Shown: positions 1 through 7,983, counted from the stretch's first letter. The stretch: 64,000 nt of DNA from DASXQK01 sp963724385 (GCA_963724385.1 CAVRUJ010000001.1:2418001-2482000); one strand, 5' to 3'. The notes: a model not told the origin generated them from the sequence alone. Made by a program: numbers and translations.

Positions 1-101
1 ACCACGCGGCCCTGGAAGCCGCAGGGCCCGAGGAGAAAATAGGCGATCGCGCTGCCCATAACGCCGCCGCCGGCGATGGCGACATCGCAGGTCTCGGTCA
101 T
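1..101 (-). CDS. FAD-dependent oxidoreductase, N-terminus only
   Basis: The 33 visible residues begin MTETCDVAIAGGGVMGSA. They form a Rossmann beta-alpha-beta with GxGxxG-type dinucleotide binding (AGGGVMGSA), as at the N-terminus of DAO/GlcD-like FAD oxidoreductases. The gene runs off the left edge of the window, so substrate and family cannot be resolved. It lies 11 bp downstream of the SMP-30-like lactonase gene on the same strand, so the two are probably co-transcribed. Oxidoreductase plus lactonase would suit a sugar-acid or related oxidation route (inference). Confidence 0.7.
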   Translation of the reverse strand, partial: MTETCDVAIAGGGVMGSAIAYFLLGPCGFQGRV

Positions 102-112
102 GACGTGAAGGC

Positions 113-991
113 TCAGCCCGCGAAGCGCGGTTCGACCAGCCCACGCTGGCCCGGCCGGCAGGCGAAGAGGCTGCCCGAGAGGGGAGCTTCCTTCAATCGG
201 GCCCGGGGAAGGTCGAGGGAGGCGCTGGTGATGTAGAGCGTACGCAAGTCCGGGCCGCCGAATGCAACCGATGTCGGCCGCGGCACGGGCATCTCCAGCA
301 CGCGATCGAGCTTGCCGTCGGGCAGGAACCGACTGACCCGCCAACCGTCCCATTGGGCGCACCAGACGCCGCCCTCGGCATCCACGGTTAGGCCGTCGGG
401 CTGGCCGTCGCCGATCGGAATTGCCGCGAACAGGCGCCGCTGCCCCACCCGGCCGCTTTGCAAGTCTATATCGTATCGGTAGATTTTATTGCCCGCGCTA
501 TCTGAAAAATAGCAAGTCTGCCCATCGGGACTGAAAGCTGGACCGTTGGGGCACATGAAGTTTTTGTCGATCCGGGTCGCCTTGCCCTTGGGGCCAAAGC
601 GGAAGAAGACGCCGAGAGGCCGCGCTTCCTTTCGGTCGCCGACGCCGGACCACAGATTTCCTTGCCTGTCACATTTGGCGTCGTTGAACCAGATCTGGCG
701 CATGTCCTTGATCGGCTTGGCAAAAACTCGCATGATTCCAGTTTCAGGGTCGAGGGAGAAGATGCCTCGATGGTCGAGAACGATCATCCCGCCGGACCGG
801 CGCAGCACCATGGCGCCGATGTAGCCTTTCAACTTGGCCTTGACCTTGCTGTTGCGCCCGGTAGCCGGATCGAACTGATAGACGGCCGGACGCTTCAAAT
901 CGATCCAATAAAGGCGGTTCTGCGCTTCGTCCCATAGCGCGCCTTCGCCCAGAATGCTGCGGATTCTGAGCACACAATCCACGTCCGCCAT
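113..991 (-). CDS. SMP-30/gluconolactonase/LRE family protein
   Basis: 292-residue six-bladed beta-propeller of the SMP-30/gluconolactonase family, which are divalent-metal lactone hydrolases. Family marks are the N-terminal LGEGALWDE (metal-binding Glu), CPNGPAFSPDG (metal-binding Asn) and QPDGLTVDAEGGVWCAQW (Asp). The start was placed at the Met of MADVDCVLRIRS because a GGGGGG-type ribosome site precedes it, the family usually begins there and the length then fits. An in-frame extension to 1105 looks non-coding. Substrate is unknown. The FAD oxidoreductase directly downstream could make the lactone. Confidence 0.85.
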   Translation of the reverse strand: MADVDCVLRIRSILGEGALWDEAQNRLYWIDLKRPAVYQFDPATGRNSKVKAKLKGYIGAMVLRRSGGMIVLDHRGIFSLDPETGIMRVFAKPIKDMRQIWFNDAKCDRQGNLWSGVGDRKEARPLGVFFRFGPKGKATRIDKNFMCPNGPAFSPDGQTCYFSDSAGNKIYRYDIDLQSGRVGQRRLFAAIPIGDGQPDGLTVDAEGGVWCAQWDGWRVSRFLPDGKLDRVLEMPVPRPTSVAFGGPDLRTLYITSASLDLPRARLKEAPLSGSLFACRPGQRGLVEPRFAG

Positions 992-1092
992 CTTGTTCCC
1001 CCCCTCATGCCGAAAGGCGCCCGATCTAATCCCATATTGCGCAAGGCAACAATCCACTTGCCGGCCGGCTCCCGCGGACCCATGCTTTTCCC

Positions 1093-1590
1093 ATGAGCCG
1101 CGCATTCATCAAGGAAGACGACGCCAATACCTCGGGCGAGGAGTTGCCGGAGCGGCCACAGAGCCCACATCCGAACTACGTGACCCCGGCCGGCCTGGCG
1201 GCGCTTCAAGCCCAACTGGCGGAGTTGCAGGAGCAGCGCCACCAGCTCATGGCCCATGCCGATGCCATCCTCTCCGAGGAGCATTTGAAGCCGGTGGAAC
1301 GCGACATCCGCTATTTCCAGGAACGGATCGAGCGCGCCAGCGTCATCGATCCGGCTGGCCAGCCGCAGGACAAGGTGAGTTTCGGCGCCCTGGTCACCAC
1401 CCTTGACGACGAGGGCGAGAAGCGCCGCTTCGCGATCGTGGGCGAGGACGAGGCCAATCCGGCCCATGGCAAGATCAGCTGGGTCTCGCCCCTTGCCCGC
1501 TCTCTCGCCGGCGCGTCGGTGGGGGACAGCGTGACCTGGAAACGTCCGGCGGGGGACAAGACGCTGGAAATCACGAAGATCGAGTACTAG
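1093..1590 (+). CDS. GreA/GreB-family transcription elongation factor
   Basis: 165 residues. An N-terminal leader (MSRAFIKEDDA) precedes a coiled-coil region (about 30-85) and a C-terminal FKBP-like Gre domain with VSFGALVTTLDDEGE, ISWVSPLARSLAG and VGDSVTW. Gre factors rescue backtracked RNA polymerase by stimulating transcript cleavage. The canonical acidic coiled-coil tip (GDLxENAEY, with the Mg-coordinating Asp and Glu) is not present. The corresponding stretch reads ADAILSEEHLKPVERD, so canonical cleavage activity is uncertain; it may be a Rnk/Gfh-like secondary-channel binder. The 3' end overlaps the convergent neighbour by 20 bp. Confidence 0.85.
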   Translation: MSRAFIKEDDANTSGEELPERPQSPHPNYVTPAGLAALQAQLAELQEQRHQLMAHADAILSEEHLKPVERDIRYFQERIERASVIDPAGQPQDKVSFGALVTTLDDEGEKRRFAIVGEDEANPAHGKISWVSPLARSLAGASVGDSVTWKRPAGDKTLEITKIEY

Positions 1591-2572
1591 CCCGGCGCGT
1601 TGCCCCGGAAAGCGCGCCCGTGAGGTAGAGGCAGCCGCCCGCCAGCGTCGAGCTGCCGACGAAGCATCCCTGGATCAGAAGGGCGAGCCCGAAGCCTACG
1701 TCAGCGTCATAGCCGATCAGCTGGAAGGCCAGAACCAGCGCGTATTGGAGAGCTCCGATATTGGCCGGCGCCGCCGGAATCAAGGCGGCCAGGCAGGACA
1801 TCCCCATGACCAGCAGCAGCTCCATGAAACCGAGGTCCACGCCGAGGGCGCGGCAGAGGAGCCAGGACGACGTGCTGTCCGCGGTCCAGACAACCGCTGT
1901 CGCCGCAGCGAGCAGCGCGACCTCCTCCAGGCCGGTGATGAGATGCAGGCCATCAGCCAGCGAGCGCAGGCGATGCTCGAGGAAGGAAATGGCCGCCGGC
2001 AACGGTTTGTGGCGAAGCCGCAGGAGCAGGAACAGCATCAGCGCCAGCAGCACGCAGCCGACCCCGACCACCTCGACGATATGGAGAATGGGGCCGGTTC
2101 GGCGGTCGGGCCGGCCGTGGAGGGCGGCCAGGCCCGCGAGGATGAAACCGACGAAGACAATCACGTCGAACAGCCGCTCGACGACGATGGTGCCGATCAC
2201 CGAGAGCCGGGAGATGCCGTTCCGTCGCCCCAAGTAGTCCGCTCGAAAGAGCTCGCCAAGCCGCGCGGGCAGAACGTTGTTGGCGGCGTAGCCCACGATG
2301 AGACCGAGATAGACCTGAAAAAACGGCAGCCGGCGGACGGGCGATAGAATGATGCGCCAGCGCCAGCTGCGAATGGCGAGTGCCGTCCAATAGCAGCCGA
2401 TGGCCAGCAAAAGCCAGGCGATCTGGACTTGCCCGAGGCGCCGTCCGAGGCCGGCAATGTCAGTGCGCGCGAAGGCAAGCCAAAGCAGCGCGACGCCGAT
2501 CGCCAACCCGACGCCGGTCTGCACCAGACGATGGCGCAGGACCGCCGCGACCGGGAACCCCAAAGCCCTCAA
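1571..2572 (-). CDS. Flippase-like integral membrane protein (LPG synthase TM-domain family)
   Basis: 333 residues with about eight hydrophobic segments. The family-typical YAANNVLPARLGELFRADYL (about 94-113) identifies the lysylphosphatidylglycerol synthase membrane domain / UPF0104 group. No C-terminal aminoacyl-transferase domain is present, so it is the stand-alone membrane type, seen with lipid or polyprenyl-lipid handling. The start at 2572 is a TTG preceded by a purine-rich GGGTGGGA; no ATG lies near. Substrate unknown. Confidence 0.8.
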   Translation of the reverse strand: MRALGFPVAAVLRHRLVQTGVGLAIGVALLWLAFARTDIAGLGRRLGQVQIAWLLLAIGCYWTALAIRSWRWRIILSPVRRLPFFQVYLGLIVGYAANNVLPARLGELFRADYLGRRNGISRLSVIGTIVVERLFDVIVFVGFILAGLAALHGRPDRRTGPILHIVEVVGVGCVLLALMLFLLLRLRHKPLPAAISFLEHRLRSLADGLHLITGLEEVALLAAATAVVWTADSTSSWLLCRALGVDLGFMELLLVMGMSCLAALIPAAPANIGALQYALVLAFQLIGYDADVGFGLALLIQGCFVGSSTLAGGCLYLTGALSGATRRASTRSS

Positions 2573-2789
2573 CGTCGTCCCACCCTTGCGCAGCCTATGG
2601 TCCGATTCTCCATGAGCCGGGATGAAAGGCAGCGCTTCGCCCGTCTGTCAATGAAACCTGGTGCTACTTCGAACAGAGCACCGCCGCCGCAGCCGGCTGG
2701 GTCCAGGTTTGATTCCTGCCCATGAGCCCGACCGCAACGTGGAGGCACGCAGACAAAATGCCGGCGGCGGAGACCATCGAATTCCTGGA
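2573..2789. other. Intergenic stretch with one inverted repeat
   Basis: No credible gene here. The only structure seen is a perfect 8-bp inverted repeat, AAACCTGG at 2654-2661 and CCAGGTTT at 2703-2710, separated by 41 bp. The stretch separates the divergent flippase-like gene from the riboswitch-controlled sulfur operon. Confidence 0.4.
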
Positions 2790-2818
2790 TTGACAGCCAA
2801 GAGCAAGTGATGTGTAGT
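2790..2818 (+). promoter_or_regulatory. Sigma70-type promoter for the sulfur operon leader
   Basis: Perfect -35 TTGACA (2790-2795), a 17-bp spacer, then TGTAGT (2813-2818) as a weak -10. The predicted start site falls at about 2825, exactly where the first aptamer's P1 stem begins, which supports both calls. Confidence 0.6.
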
Positions 2819-2824
2819 GCCTGC

Positions 2825-2876
2825 CGCGCCGATTTGAGCAACAGCTTGCGGGCGCGTTATAAATGCGGCTAAAGCG
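2825..2876 (+). promoter_or_regulatory. SAM-II riboswitch aptamer, copy 1
   Basis: Matches the SAM-II (metA motif) layout. The P1 stem is CGCGCC (2825-2830) with GGCGCG (2851-2856), a perfect 6 bp. The loop has GATTTGA followed by AGCTTGCG. After P1 comes an A/U-rich strand (TTATAAATGCGG) ending in the conserved GCTAAAG. A short pseudoknot GCA (2838-2840) with TGC (2864-2866) is possible. SAM-II aptamers are known in alphaproteobacteria upstream of methionine/sulfur genes and repress when SAM binds. Here the aptamer sits directly before an intrinsic terminator in the leader of a sulfite-reduction operon. Confidence 0.8.
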
Positions 2877-2883
2877 TTTCGAG

Positions 2884-2916
2884 CTCCGCTCGGCGCCCTG
2901 CCGCAGCGGAGTTTTT
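2884..2916 (+). terminator. Intrinsic terminator as expression platform of aptamer 1
   Basis: CTCCGCTCGGC (2884-2894) pairs with GCCG-C-AGCGGAG (2900-2911), an 11-bp stem with one bulged C, followed by TTTTT (2912-2916). TGCGGC in the aptamer's 3' strand (2864-2869) is perfectly complementary to GCCGCA (2900-2905) in the terminator. SAM-bound aptamer and antiterminator would therefore be mutually exclusive, which is classic transcriptional OFF-switch logic. Confidence 0.8.
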
Positions 2917-2975
2917 CGTTGGCGCGGCGTAATCGCACGCCGTGCGCTAGTTGGACTGGTCCGGCCGGCTTCGGA

Positions 2976-3027
2976 CCCGCGGGAATTTGAAGGGCAGCTT
3001 GCGGCCGCGTCATGCCTCGCTAAAGCG
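2976..3027 (+). promoter_or_regulatory. SAM-II/SAM-V-like riboswitch aptamer, copy 2
   Basis: Second copy of the same motif. P1 is CGCGG (2978-2982) with CCGCG (3005-3009). The loop has AATTTGA and AGCTTGCGG. A 5-bp pseudoknot GGGCA (2992-2996) with TGCCT (3013-3017) is possible. The 3' strand ends in GCTAAAG (3019-3025). It shares ATTTGA, AGCTTGCGG and GCTAAAGCG with copy 1 but differs in the pairing segments, with compensating pairs kept. Tandem SAM-II plus SAM-V aptamers are known in marine alphaproteobacteria; whether copy 2 is SAM-II or SAM-V is not decidable here. Confidence 0.65.
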
Positions 3028-3047
3028 CCACGGGGGTTGCTCCGTGG
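3028..3047 (+). promoter_or_regulatory. Hairpin following aptamer 2
   Basis: CCACGG (3028-3033) pairs perfectly with CCGTGG (3042-3047) around an 8-nt loop and abuts the end of aptamer 2. No U-run follows, so it is not a canonical terminator. It may be part of an expression platform acting by another route, about 95 nt before the cysG start. Confidence 0.45.
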
Positions 3048-3140
3048 GCCCGAAGCCGATGGGTGAGGAGCGCCTTCCATGGCTCCCCATCCGTCAAACC
3101 CATACCGGCCGGAAGCGGCCGGGAGAACGGAGCGGACGCC

Positions 3141-4532
3141 ATGGAGCATTTCCCGGTTTTTCTCGCCTTGAAAGGCCGCCCGGCGTTGATCGTCGGCGGA
3201 GGTGAAGCTGCGGCCCGCAAATTGCGTCTGCTGCAGAAGGCGGGCGCCGTGGTGACGGTCGTCGCACCCAAGGTCTTGCCGGAAATCGAGCAATCAGGTG
3301 CTCGGCTGCGCCGGCGCGGCTTCGTCGCTGGCGACGTCACCGGTCAGACCATCGTCTTCGCGGCGAGCGAGATCCAGGCGGTCGACGATCGGGTCGCGGA
3401 AGCCGCGAGGGACAAGGGATTGCCCTGGAGCGTGGTCGACCGGGCGGAGGCCTCCGGCTTCATCCTTCCGGCCATCGTCGAACGGGATCCGGTCGTGATC
3501 GCAATCTCCAGCGGGGGCACGGCGCCGGCGCTCGTCCGGCGCCTGCGCGAGAGGATCGAGGGTCTGCTGCCGGCGCGCCTCGGCCAGCTCGCCCGTTTTG
3601 CCGACAGCTTCCGAGGCGCGATCAAGGGACTGCTCTCCGAAGGCGGCAGTCGCCGCCGGTTCTGGGAGCGCTTCTTCGACAGCGCCATCGCCGAGGCCGT
3701 GCTGGCAGGCCATGATCGCAAGGCCCGGGAGAACATGCTGAGCTTGGTCAACAGCCCGGCGGTCCGCCGACCCGAGGCGGGAATCGTGCATCTCGTGGGT
3801 GCCGGACCAGGCCGTCCGGATCTTCTGACCCTGCGCGCGCTTCAGGTGATGCAGCGCGCCGACGTGGTGGTCTTCGACCGTTTGGTCGGACCGCAGCTGC
3901 TCGACCTGGTTCGTCGGGATGCCGAGCGCATCCATGTGGGCGACTGCGGCGGCCGGCCTGGCCTATCCCAGGGCGAGGTCAACGCCTTGCTGGCCCGGCT
4001 GGCGGGCGAGGGCAAATGCGTGGTCCGACTGAAGAGCGGCGACCCGCTGGTCTTTGCTCGAGGTGGCGAGGAACTCGCCTATCTGCGCCGGCGCGGGGTA
4101 ACCGTCGAGGTGGTACCGGGCATCACCGCGGCGCTGGGCTGCGCCGCCGCCGTGGGTCTCTCTCTTACTCATCGCGACGGCGCCCAGGTCGTGAGCCTGG
4201 TGGCCGGCGAGACGGCGGAAGGCGAGGCCGCGATCGATTGGGCCGGGCTTGCCAGGCCGCGCCAGACGCTTGCCATCTACATGGGCGTGGGTGCCGCCGG
4301 GTTCATCTCCCGGCGCCTGATCGAGAGCGGGCTGTCGGCGAATACGCCGGTCGCGGTGGTAGAAAATGGAACCCTGCCGGACCAGCGCGGCGCCGTCGGC
4401 CGGCTCGGGACGCTGAGGTCCCTGATCCGCGCAACGGGCATCGACGGGCCGGCGATCGTCTTCATCGGCGATGCCGCCGCCGAGGTCCACGAGGACCCGC
4501 TGGCTCTCCTCCAGCGCGCTGAGGTCGGGTGA
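3141..4532 (+). CDS. cysG: Siroheme synthase (CysG-type bifunctional)
   Basis: 463 residues. The N-terminal Met8p/CysG-B part (about 1-200) has an NAD-binding ALIVGGGEAAARK motif and does precorrin-2 dehydrogenation and Fe chelation. The C-terminal uroporphyrinogen-III C-methyltransferase part starts near residue 214 (VHLVGAGPGRPDLLTLRA) and has the LKSGDPLVFARGGEE motif. Together they make siroheme, the prosthetic group of the reductase two genes downstream. The start at 3141 (MEHFPVFLALKGR) follows a GGGAG ribosome site; an upstream in-frame extension to 3063 would run through the riboswitch leader. First gene of the riboswitch-controlled operon. SUMT also consumes SAM, so SAM control is logical. 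Confidence 0.92.
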   Translation: MEHFPVFLALKGRPALIVGGGEAAARKLRLLQKAGAVVTVVAPKVLPEIEQSGARLRRRGFVAGDVTGQTIVFAASEIQAVDDRVAEAARDKGLPWSVVDRAEASGFILPAIVERDPVVIAISSGGTAPALVRRLRERIEGLLPARLGQLARFADSFRGAIKGLLSEGGSRRRFWERFFDSAIAEAVLAGHDRKARENMLSLVNSPAVRRPEAGIVHLVGAGPGRPDLLTLRALQVMQRADVVVFDRLVGPQLLDLVRRDAERIHVGDCGGRPGLSQGEVNALLARLAGEGKCVVRLKSGDPLVFARGGEELAYLRRRGVTVEVVPGITAALGCAAAVGLSLTHRDGAQVVSLVAGETAEGEAAIDWAGLARPRQTLAIYMGVGAAGFISRRLIESGLSANTPVAVVENGTLPDQRGAVGRLGTLRSLIRATGIDGPAIVFIGDAAAEVHEDPLALLQRAEVG

Positions 4533-4540
4533 GGCGAGCC

Positions 4541-4840
4541 GTGGCCGATCAGATGGTGACCGCCAACCGGCTGGCCGACGGGACCGTGGTGTTCCTCGCC
4601 GCGGACGGAAGCTGGGTCGAGCGCCTCGAGTCCGGCCAGTTCGTGCCGGAGGGTGAAGCCGCCGCGGCGCTGTTGAAGCGGGCCGAAGCGGCTCAGCGGA
4701 CCGAGGTGGTGGCTCCCTATCTGATCGATGTCGGCTGCGGTGCCGACGGTCGGATCGTGGCGTTGCGCTACCGGGAGCGCATTCGTGCCGAGGGCCCCAG
4801 CGTTCCCTGGCTGGTGGACCGCCAAACGGAGGCAAGCTAG
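4541..4840 (+). CDS. DUF2849 protein of the sulfite-reduction operon
   Basis: About 99 residues. VTANRLADGTVVFLAADGSWVE and the C-terminal GRIVALRYRERIRAEGPSVP are typical of DUF2849, a small alphaproteobacterial family almost always found between cysG and cysI. Biochemical role is unknown; a link to sulfite reductase assembly or electron transfer is inferred from linkage. The start is ambiguous: GTG at 4529 overlaps the cysG stop (GTGA), GTG at 4541 has GAGG 6 nt upstream, and ATG at 4553 is also possible. The stop lies 2 bp before cysI. Confidence 0.85.
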   Translation: MADQMVTANRLADGTVVFLAADGSWVERLESGQFVPEGEAAAALLKRAEAAQRTEVVAPYLIDVGCGADGRIVALRYRERIRAEGPSVPWLVDRQTEAS

Positions 4841-4842
4841 CG

Positions 4843-6498
4843 ATGTATGCCTATGACGGCTACGACCGGACCTTGGTCCAGGAGCGGGTCGAGCAGTTCC
4901 GGGAGCAGGTGACGCGCCGGCTCGCGGGCCAGATCGGCGAGGAAGAGTTCAAGCCCCTTAGGCTGATGAACGGGCTCTACCTGCAGCTTCACGCCTATAT
5001 GCTGCGGATCGCCATTCCTTACGGCACGCTCAATTCGACGCAGCTTCGCAAGCTCGCCCACATCGCCCGGCATTACGACCGCGGCTACGGCCATTTCACC
5101 ACGCGCCAGAACATCCAGTTCAACTGGATCAAGCTCGCCGACGCGCCGGACATCCTGGCGGAGCTGGCCGAAGTGGAGATGCATGCCATCCAGACCAGCG
5201 GCAACTGCATTCGCAATGTCACGGCCGATCACTTCGCCGGGGTCGCGGCCGACGAGATCGAAGACCCGCGGATCTGGTGCGAGATCATCCGGCAGTGGTC
5301 GACATTTCATCCGGAATTTTCCTTCCTGCCGCGCAAGTTCAAGATCGGGGTCACCGGCGCGCCTCATGACCGGGCCGCGGTGAAGGTGCATGACATCGGC
5401 CTTCGCATGCACCGCAATGCCTCGGGCGAGATCGGCTTCGAGGTCATCGTGGGCGGCGGGCAGGGGCGCACGCCCATCGTCGGCGTCACCATCCGCGATT
5501 TCCTGCCCAAGCAGCACCTGCTGTCCTACCTGGAAGCGATCCTCAGGGTCTACAACCTGCTCGGGCGCCGGGACAATCTCTACAAGTCCCGGATCAAGAT
5601 CCTGGTCGCCGTTATCGGCCCAGCCAAATTTGCCGAGATGGTGGAACAGGAATGGGCAACGCTGAAGGACGGCGAGCTCACCTTGCCGGCAGCCGAGATT
5701 GCCCGCATCGAGGCGGCCTTCGTCCCGCCGGCCTATGAACCCGCGGATCCGTTCCCGCCGGAAGTGATCGCCAAGCGCGCTGGGTCAAGGGACTTCGCGC
5801 GCTGGATGCGCAGCAATGTCGCCGCCCATCGCCAGCCTGGTTACGCCATCGTGACGCTGTCTCTGAAACCGGCCGGCGGCACGCCGGGAGATGCAACGGC
5901 CGGGCAGATGGAGGCCATTGCGGATCTGGCCGACGACCACAGCCTGGGCGCGATCCGGGTTTCCCATGTCCAAAATCTGGTGCTTCCGCACGTGAAGCGC
6001 AGTGACCTGCCGAAGCTCTGGGAGGCGTTGCGAGCCCTCGATCTCGCCACGCCCAACATCGGTCTCGCCGGAGATATCATCGCCTGCCCAGGTCTCGACT
6101 ATTGCAGCCTCGCCAATGCCCGATCGATCCCCGTCGCCCAGCAGCTCAGCACCCGTTTCGCCGATCCGGAACGTCAGCAGCGGATCGGCGAGCTCGCGAT
6201 CAAGATATCAGGCTGCATCAACGCCTGCGGCCATCACCATGTGGGCCACATCGGAATCCTCGGCGTCGACAAGAAGGGCGAGGAGTTCTACCAAGTGACT
6301 CTCGGCGGCAGCGCCGACGAGAACGCCAGCCTCGGCGACATCATCGGCCCCGCCTTCGCGGCCGATCAGGTGGTGGACGCCGTGGAGCAGCTGGTCGAGA
6401 CCTATCTCGATATCCGACAGGACGACGAGCGCTTCATCGACACTTACCGAAGGGTCGGCATCGCGCCCTTCAAGGAGAAGCTCTATGCTGCTCATTAG
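4843..6498 (+). CDS. cysI: Sulfite/nitrite reductase hemoprotein, siroheme and 4Fe-4S
   Basis: 551 residues with the two-repeat nitrite/sulfite reductase ferredoxin-like architecture. HFTTRQNIQFNW (about 86-97) is the first siroheme-contact region. Cluster-ligand cysteines are C415 and C421 (CPGLDYC) and C458 and C462 (GCINACGHH). It reduces sulfite (or nitrite) by six electrons in the cytoplasm. Operon context (siroheme synthase, DUF2849, DUF934) favours assimilatory sulfite reduction. GGAGG lies about 10 bp before the ATG. No cysJ flavoprotein is seen, so the electron donor is probably ferredoxin or another partner. Confidence 0.9.
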   Translation: MYAYDGYDRTLVQERVEQFREQVTRRLAGQIGEEEFKPLRLMNGLYLQLHAYMLRIAIPYGTLNSTQLRKLAHIARHYDRGYGHFTTRQNIQFNWIKLADAPDILAELAEVEMHAIQTSGNCIRNVTADHFAGVAADEIEDPRIWCEIIRQWSTFHPEFSFLPRKFKIGVTGAPHDRAAVKVHDIGLRMHRNASGEIGFEVIVGGGQGRTPIVGVTIRDFLPKQHLLSYLEAILRVYNLLGRRDNLYKSRIKILVAVIGPAKFAEMVEQEWATLKDGELTLPAAEIARIEAAFVPPAYEPADPFPPEVIAKRAGSRDFARWMRSNVAAHRQPGYAIVTLSLKPAGGTPGDATAGQMEAIADLADDHSLGAIRVSHVQNLVLPHVKRSDLPKLWEALRALDLATPNIGLAGDIIACPGLDYCSLANARSIPVAQQLSTRFADPERQQRIGELAIKISGCINACGHHHVGHIGILGVDKKGEEFYQVTLGGSADENASLGDIIGPAFAADQVVDAVEQLVETYLDIRQDDERFIDTYRRVGIAPFKEKLYAAH

Positions 6499-7042
6499 AC
6501 AGGGACGGATCGCCGCCGACCCCTTCCAGCCCGTGGCCGACGGCACGGTTCTGCCGGCCGAGGGCCCGATCCTGATCGGGTTCGCCCGCTGGCAGGAAGA
6601 ACGCGGCCTGATCGCGCCACGCAATACCGCAATCGGCGTCCGCCTCAAGCCGTCGGATGCTGTTGAGCAACTCGCCGGCGATCTCGATCGCCTGGCGCTG
6701 GTGGCGCTGGAGTTCCCCAAGTTCAACGATGGCCGTGCCTTTTCCCAGGCTCGCATCCTGCGCCAGCGCCATGGCTACAAGGGCGAGATCCGGGCCACGG
6801 GCCGCGTGCTGCGCGACCAGCTCCTGTTCATGCATCGCGCCGGCTTCGACGCCTATGAAGTCGGAGAGGAGATCGTTCCGGAGATTCTGGCGGCGGCAAT
6901 CCGGCGCTTCAGCGTCTTCTACCAGCCGGCGGCTGACGGGATGCCGACTGCCGCGGTGCTGCGCCAACGGGTCGCAGCACAGGGGCCTTCGCAAGGTGGA
7001 ATATCGGTTCAGCCGAGGGTGGGGAGCCGATGCGCCCGATAG
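6485..7042 (+). CDS. DUF934 family protein, sulfite-reduction partner
   Basis: 185 residues. The family start MLLIRQGRIAADPFQPV, the IGVRLKPSDAVEQLAGDL core and FPKFNDGRAFSQARILRQR are characteristic of DUF934 (annotated in databases as probably involved in sulfite reduction). The start overlaps the cysI stop by 14 bp, a sign of translational coupling. No cofactor motif is evident, so the role is known only by association. CysH and CysD/N, often next in this operon type, do not follow here. Confidence 0.85.
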   Translation: MLLIRQGRIAADPFQPVADGTVLPAEGPILIGFARWQEERGLIAPRNTAIGVRLKPSDAVEQLAGDLDRLALVALEFPKFNDGRAFSQARILRQRHGYKGEIRATGRVLRDQLLFMHRAGFDAYEVGEEIVPEILAAAIRRFSVFYQPAADGMPTAAVLRQRVAAQGPSQGGISVQPRVGSRCAR

Positions 7043-7080
7043 AAAATAACGCAATTTTCGCGAACGCTTCGCGCTAGGAT

Positions 7081-7881
7081 ATGAGCGCTTTGGGACAAAT
7101 GCTTCACTGGTTCAACCCGCTTTATGGCCTGTCGGGGCTATGCGTGGGCTTCCTCGTCGGGATGACCGGCGTGGGCGGCGGCTCGCTGATGACGCCGCTC
7201 CTGATCCTGCTGTTCGGCGTTCACCCGACCACCGCCGTCGGCACCGATTTGCTGTACGCCGCCATCACCAAGACGGGCGGCTCCCTGATCCACGGCTTCT
7301 TCCGGACCGTGGATTGGCACCTCGTCGGCCGGCTGGCGACCGGGAGCATACCGGCCGCGGCCCTCACGATCGCTGTCATGTCGCAAGCAAATCTAAGCGG
7401 CGAATCGGCCCGCATCGTCATTAACTCCGTGCTGAGCGCGGGTCTCGTGATAACCGCCTGCGTCCTTATCTTTCGTCGGGCGATCCAGGCTTACTACGCA
7501 TCCCACGTCGGCGAGTTGAGCTCGCGGCGCACCAGGATCGTCACCGTGGCCACCGGCGCCGTGCTGGGCGTCCTGGTTTCGATATCCTCGGTCGGCGCAG
7601 GCGCCATCGGCGTGACCGCTTTGGTTCTCCTCTATCCCAAGCTGCCCATTCGGCGGATCGTCGGCTCCGATATCGCTCATGCAGTGCCGCTAACGCTCGT
7701 GGGCGGAATCGGGCACTGGATGCTCGGCACTCTCGATTGGCATATTCTGCCATCCTTGCTCGTCGGCTCCTTGCCGGGCGTGATCCTGGGCAGTCGCCTG
7801 TCGGTTCGTCTGCCCGACACGGGACTTCGGTACATTCTGGCTACGGTGCTGATCGTCGTTGCCGGCAAGCTGATTTTTTAG
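7081..7881 (+). CDS. TauE/SafE (TSUP) family anion exporter
   Basis: 266 residues with about eight membrane segments. The N-terminal GMTGVGGGSLMTPLLILLFGV and the matching second half (SISSVGAGAIGVTALVLLYP) are the duplicated TSUP signature. Family members move sulfite, sulfoacetate or related organosulfur anions out of the cell. It lies 38 bp after DUF934 on the same strand, so it is probably the last gene of the sulfur operon and could relieve sulfite excess (inference). Confidence 0.85.
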   Translation: MSALGQMLHWFNPLYGLSGLCVGFLVGMTGVGGGSLMTPLLILLFGVHPTTAVGTDLLYAAITKTGGSLIHGFFRTVDWHLVGRLATGSIPAAALTIAVMSQANLSGESARIVINSVLSAGLVITACVLIFRRAIQAYYASHVGELSSRRTRIVTVATGAVLGVLVSISSVGAGAIGVTALVLLYPKLPIRRIVGSDIAHAVPLTLVGGIGHWMLGTLDWHILPSLLVGSLPGVILGSRLSVRLPDTGLRYILATVLIVVAGKLIF

Positions 7882-7895
7882 CCAGTCGGCCATCT

Positions 7896-7941
7896 GACCG
7901 GTCCTGACCGGTCAAAGCGCGGCGGCCTTGCTGGGCCGCCG
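7896..7941 (+). terminator. Palindrome pair and GC hairpin after the sulfur operon
   Basis: Two copies of the palindrome GACCGGTC (7896-7903, 7906-7913) are followed by an 8-bp perfect hairpin CGGCGGCC (7920-7927) with GGCCGCCG (7934-7941). There is no U-run, so termination would be weak or factor-assisted. The palindrome pair could instead be an operator for the downstream aminomethyltransferase gene. Confidence 0.4.
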
Positions 7942-7983
7942 GCTATCCCCCAAACTGGCATAATACGATTTGGAGAGCCGGCG

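Noticed and set aside
1745..2347. 200-codon plus-strand frame over the flippase-like gene
   Set aside because: Gln/Asp/Arg-rich shadow of a membrane-protein gene, with no motif or ribosome site.
2690..2735. tRNA T-arm-like sequence (CCAGGTTTGATTCCTG)
   Set aside because: Stem is only 4 bp, the loop lacks TTC, and no matching acceptor, D or anticodon arms could be folded around it.
7920..7970. Promoter with TAATAC -10 before the GcvT fusion
   Set aside because: No acceptable -35 at 16-18 bp spacing; left as a weak possibility only.
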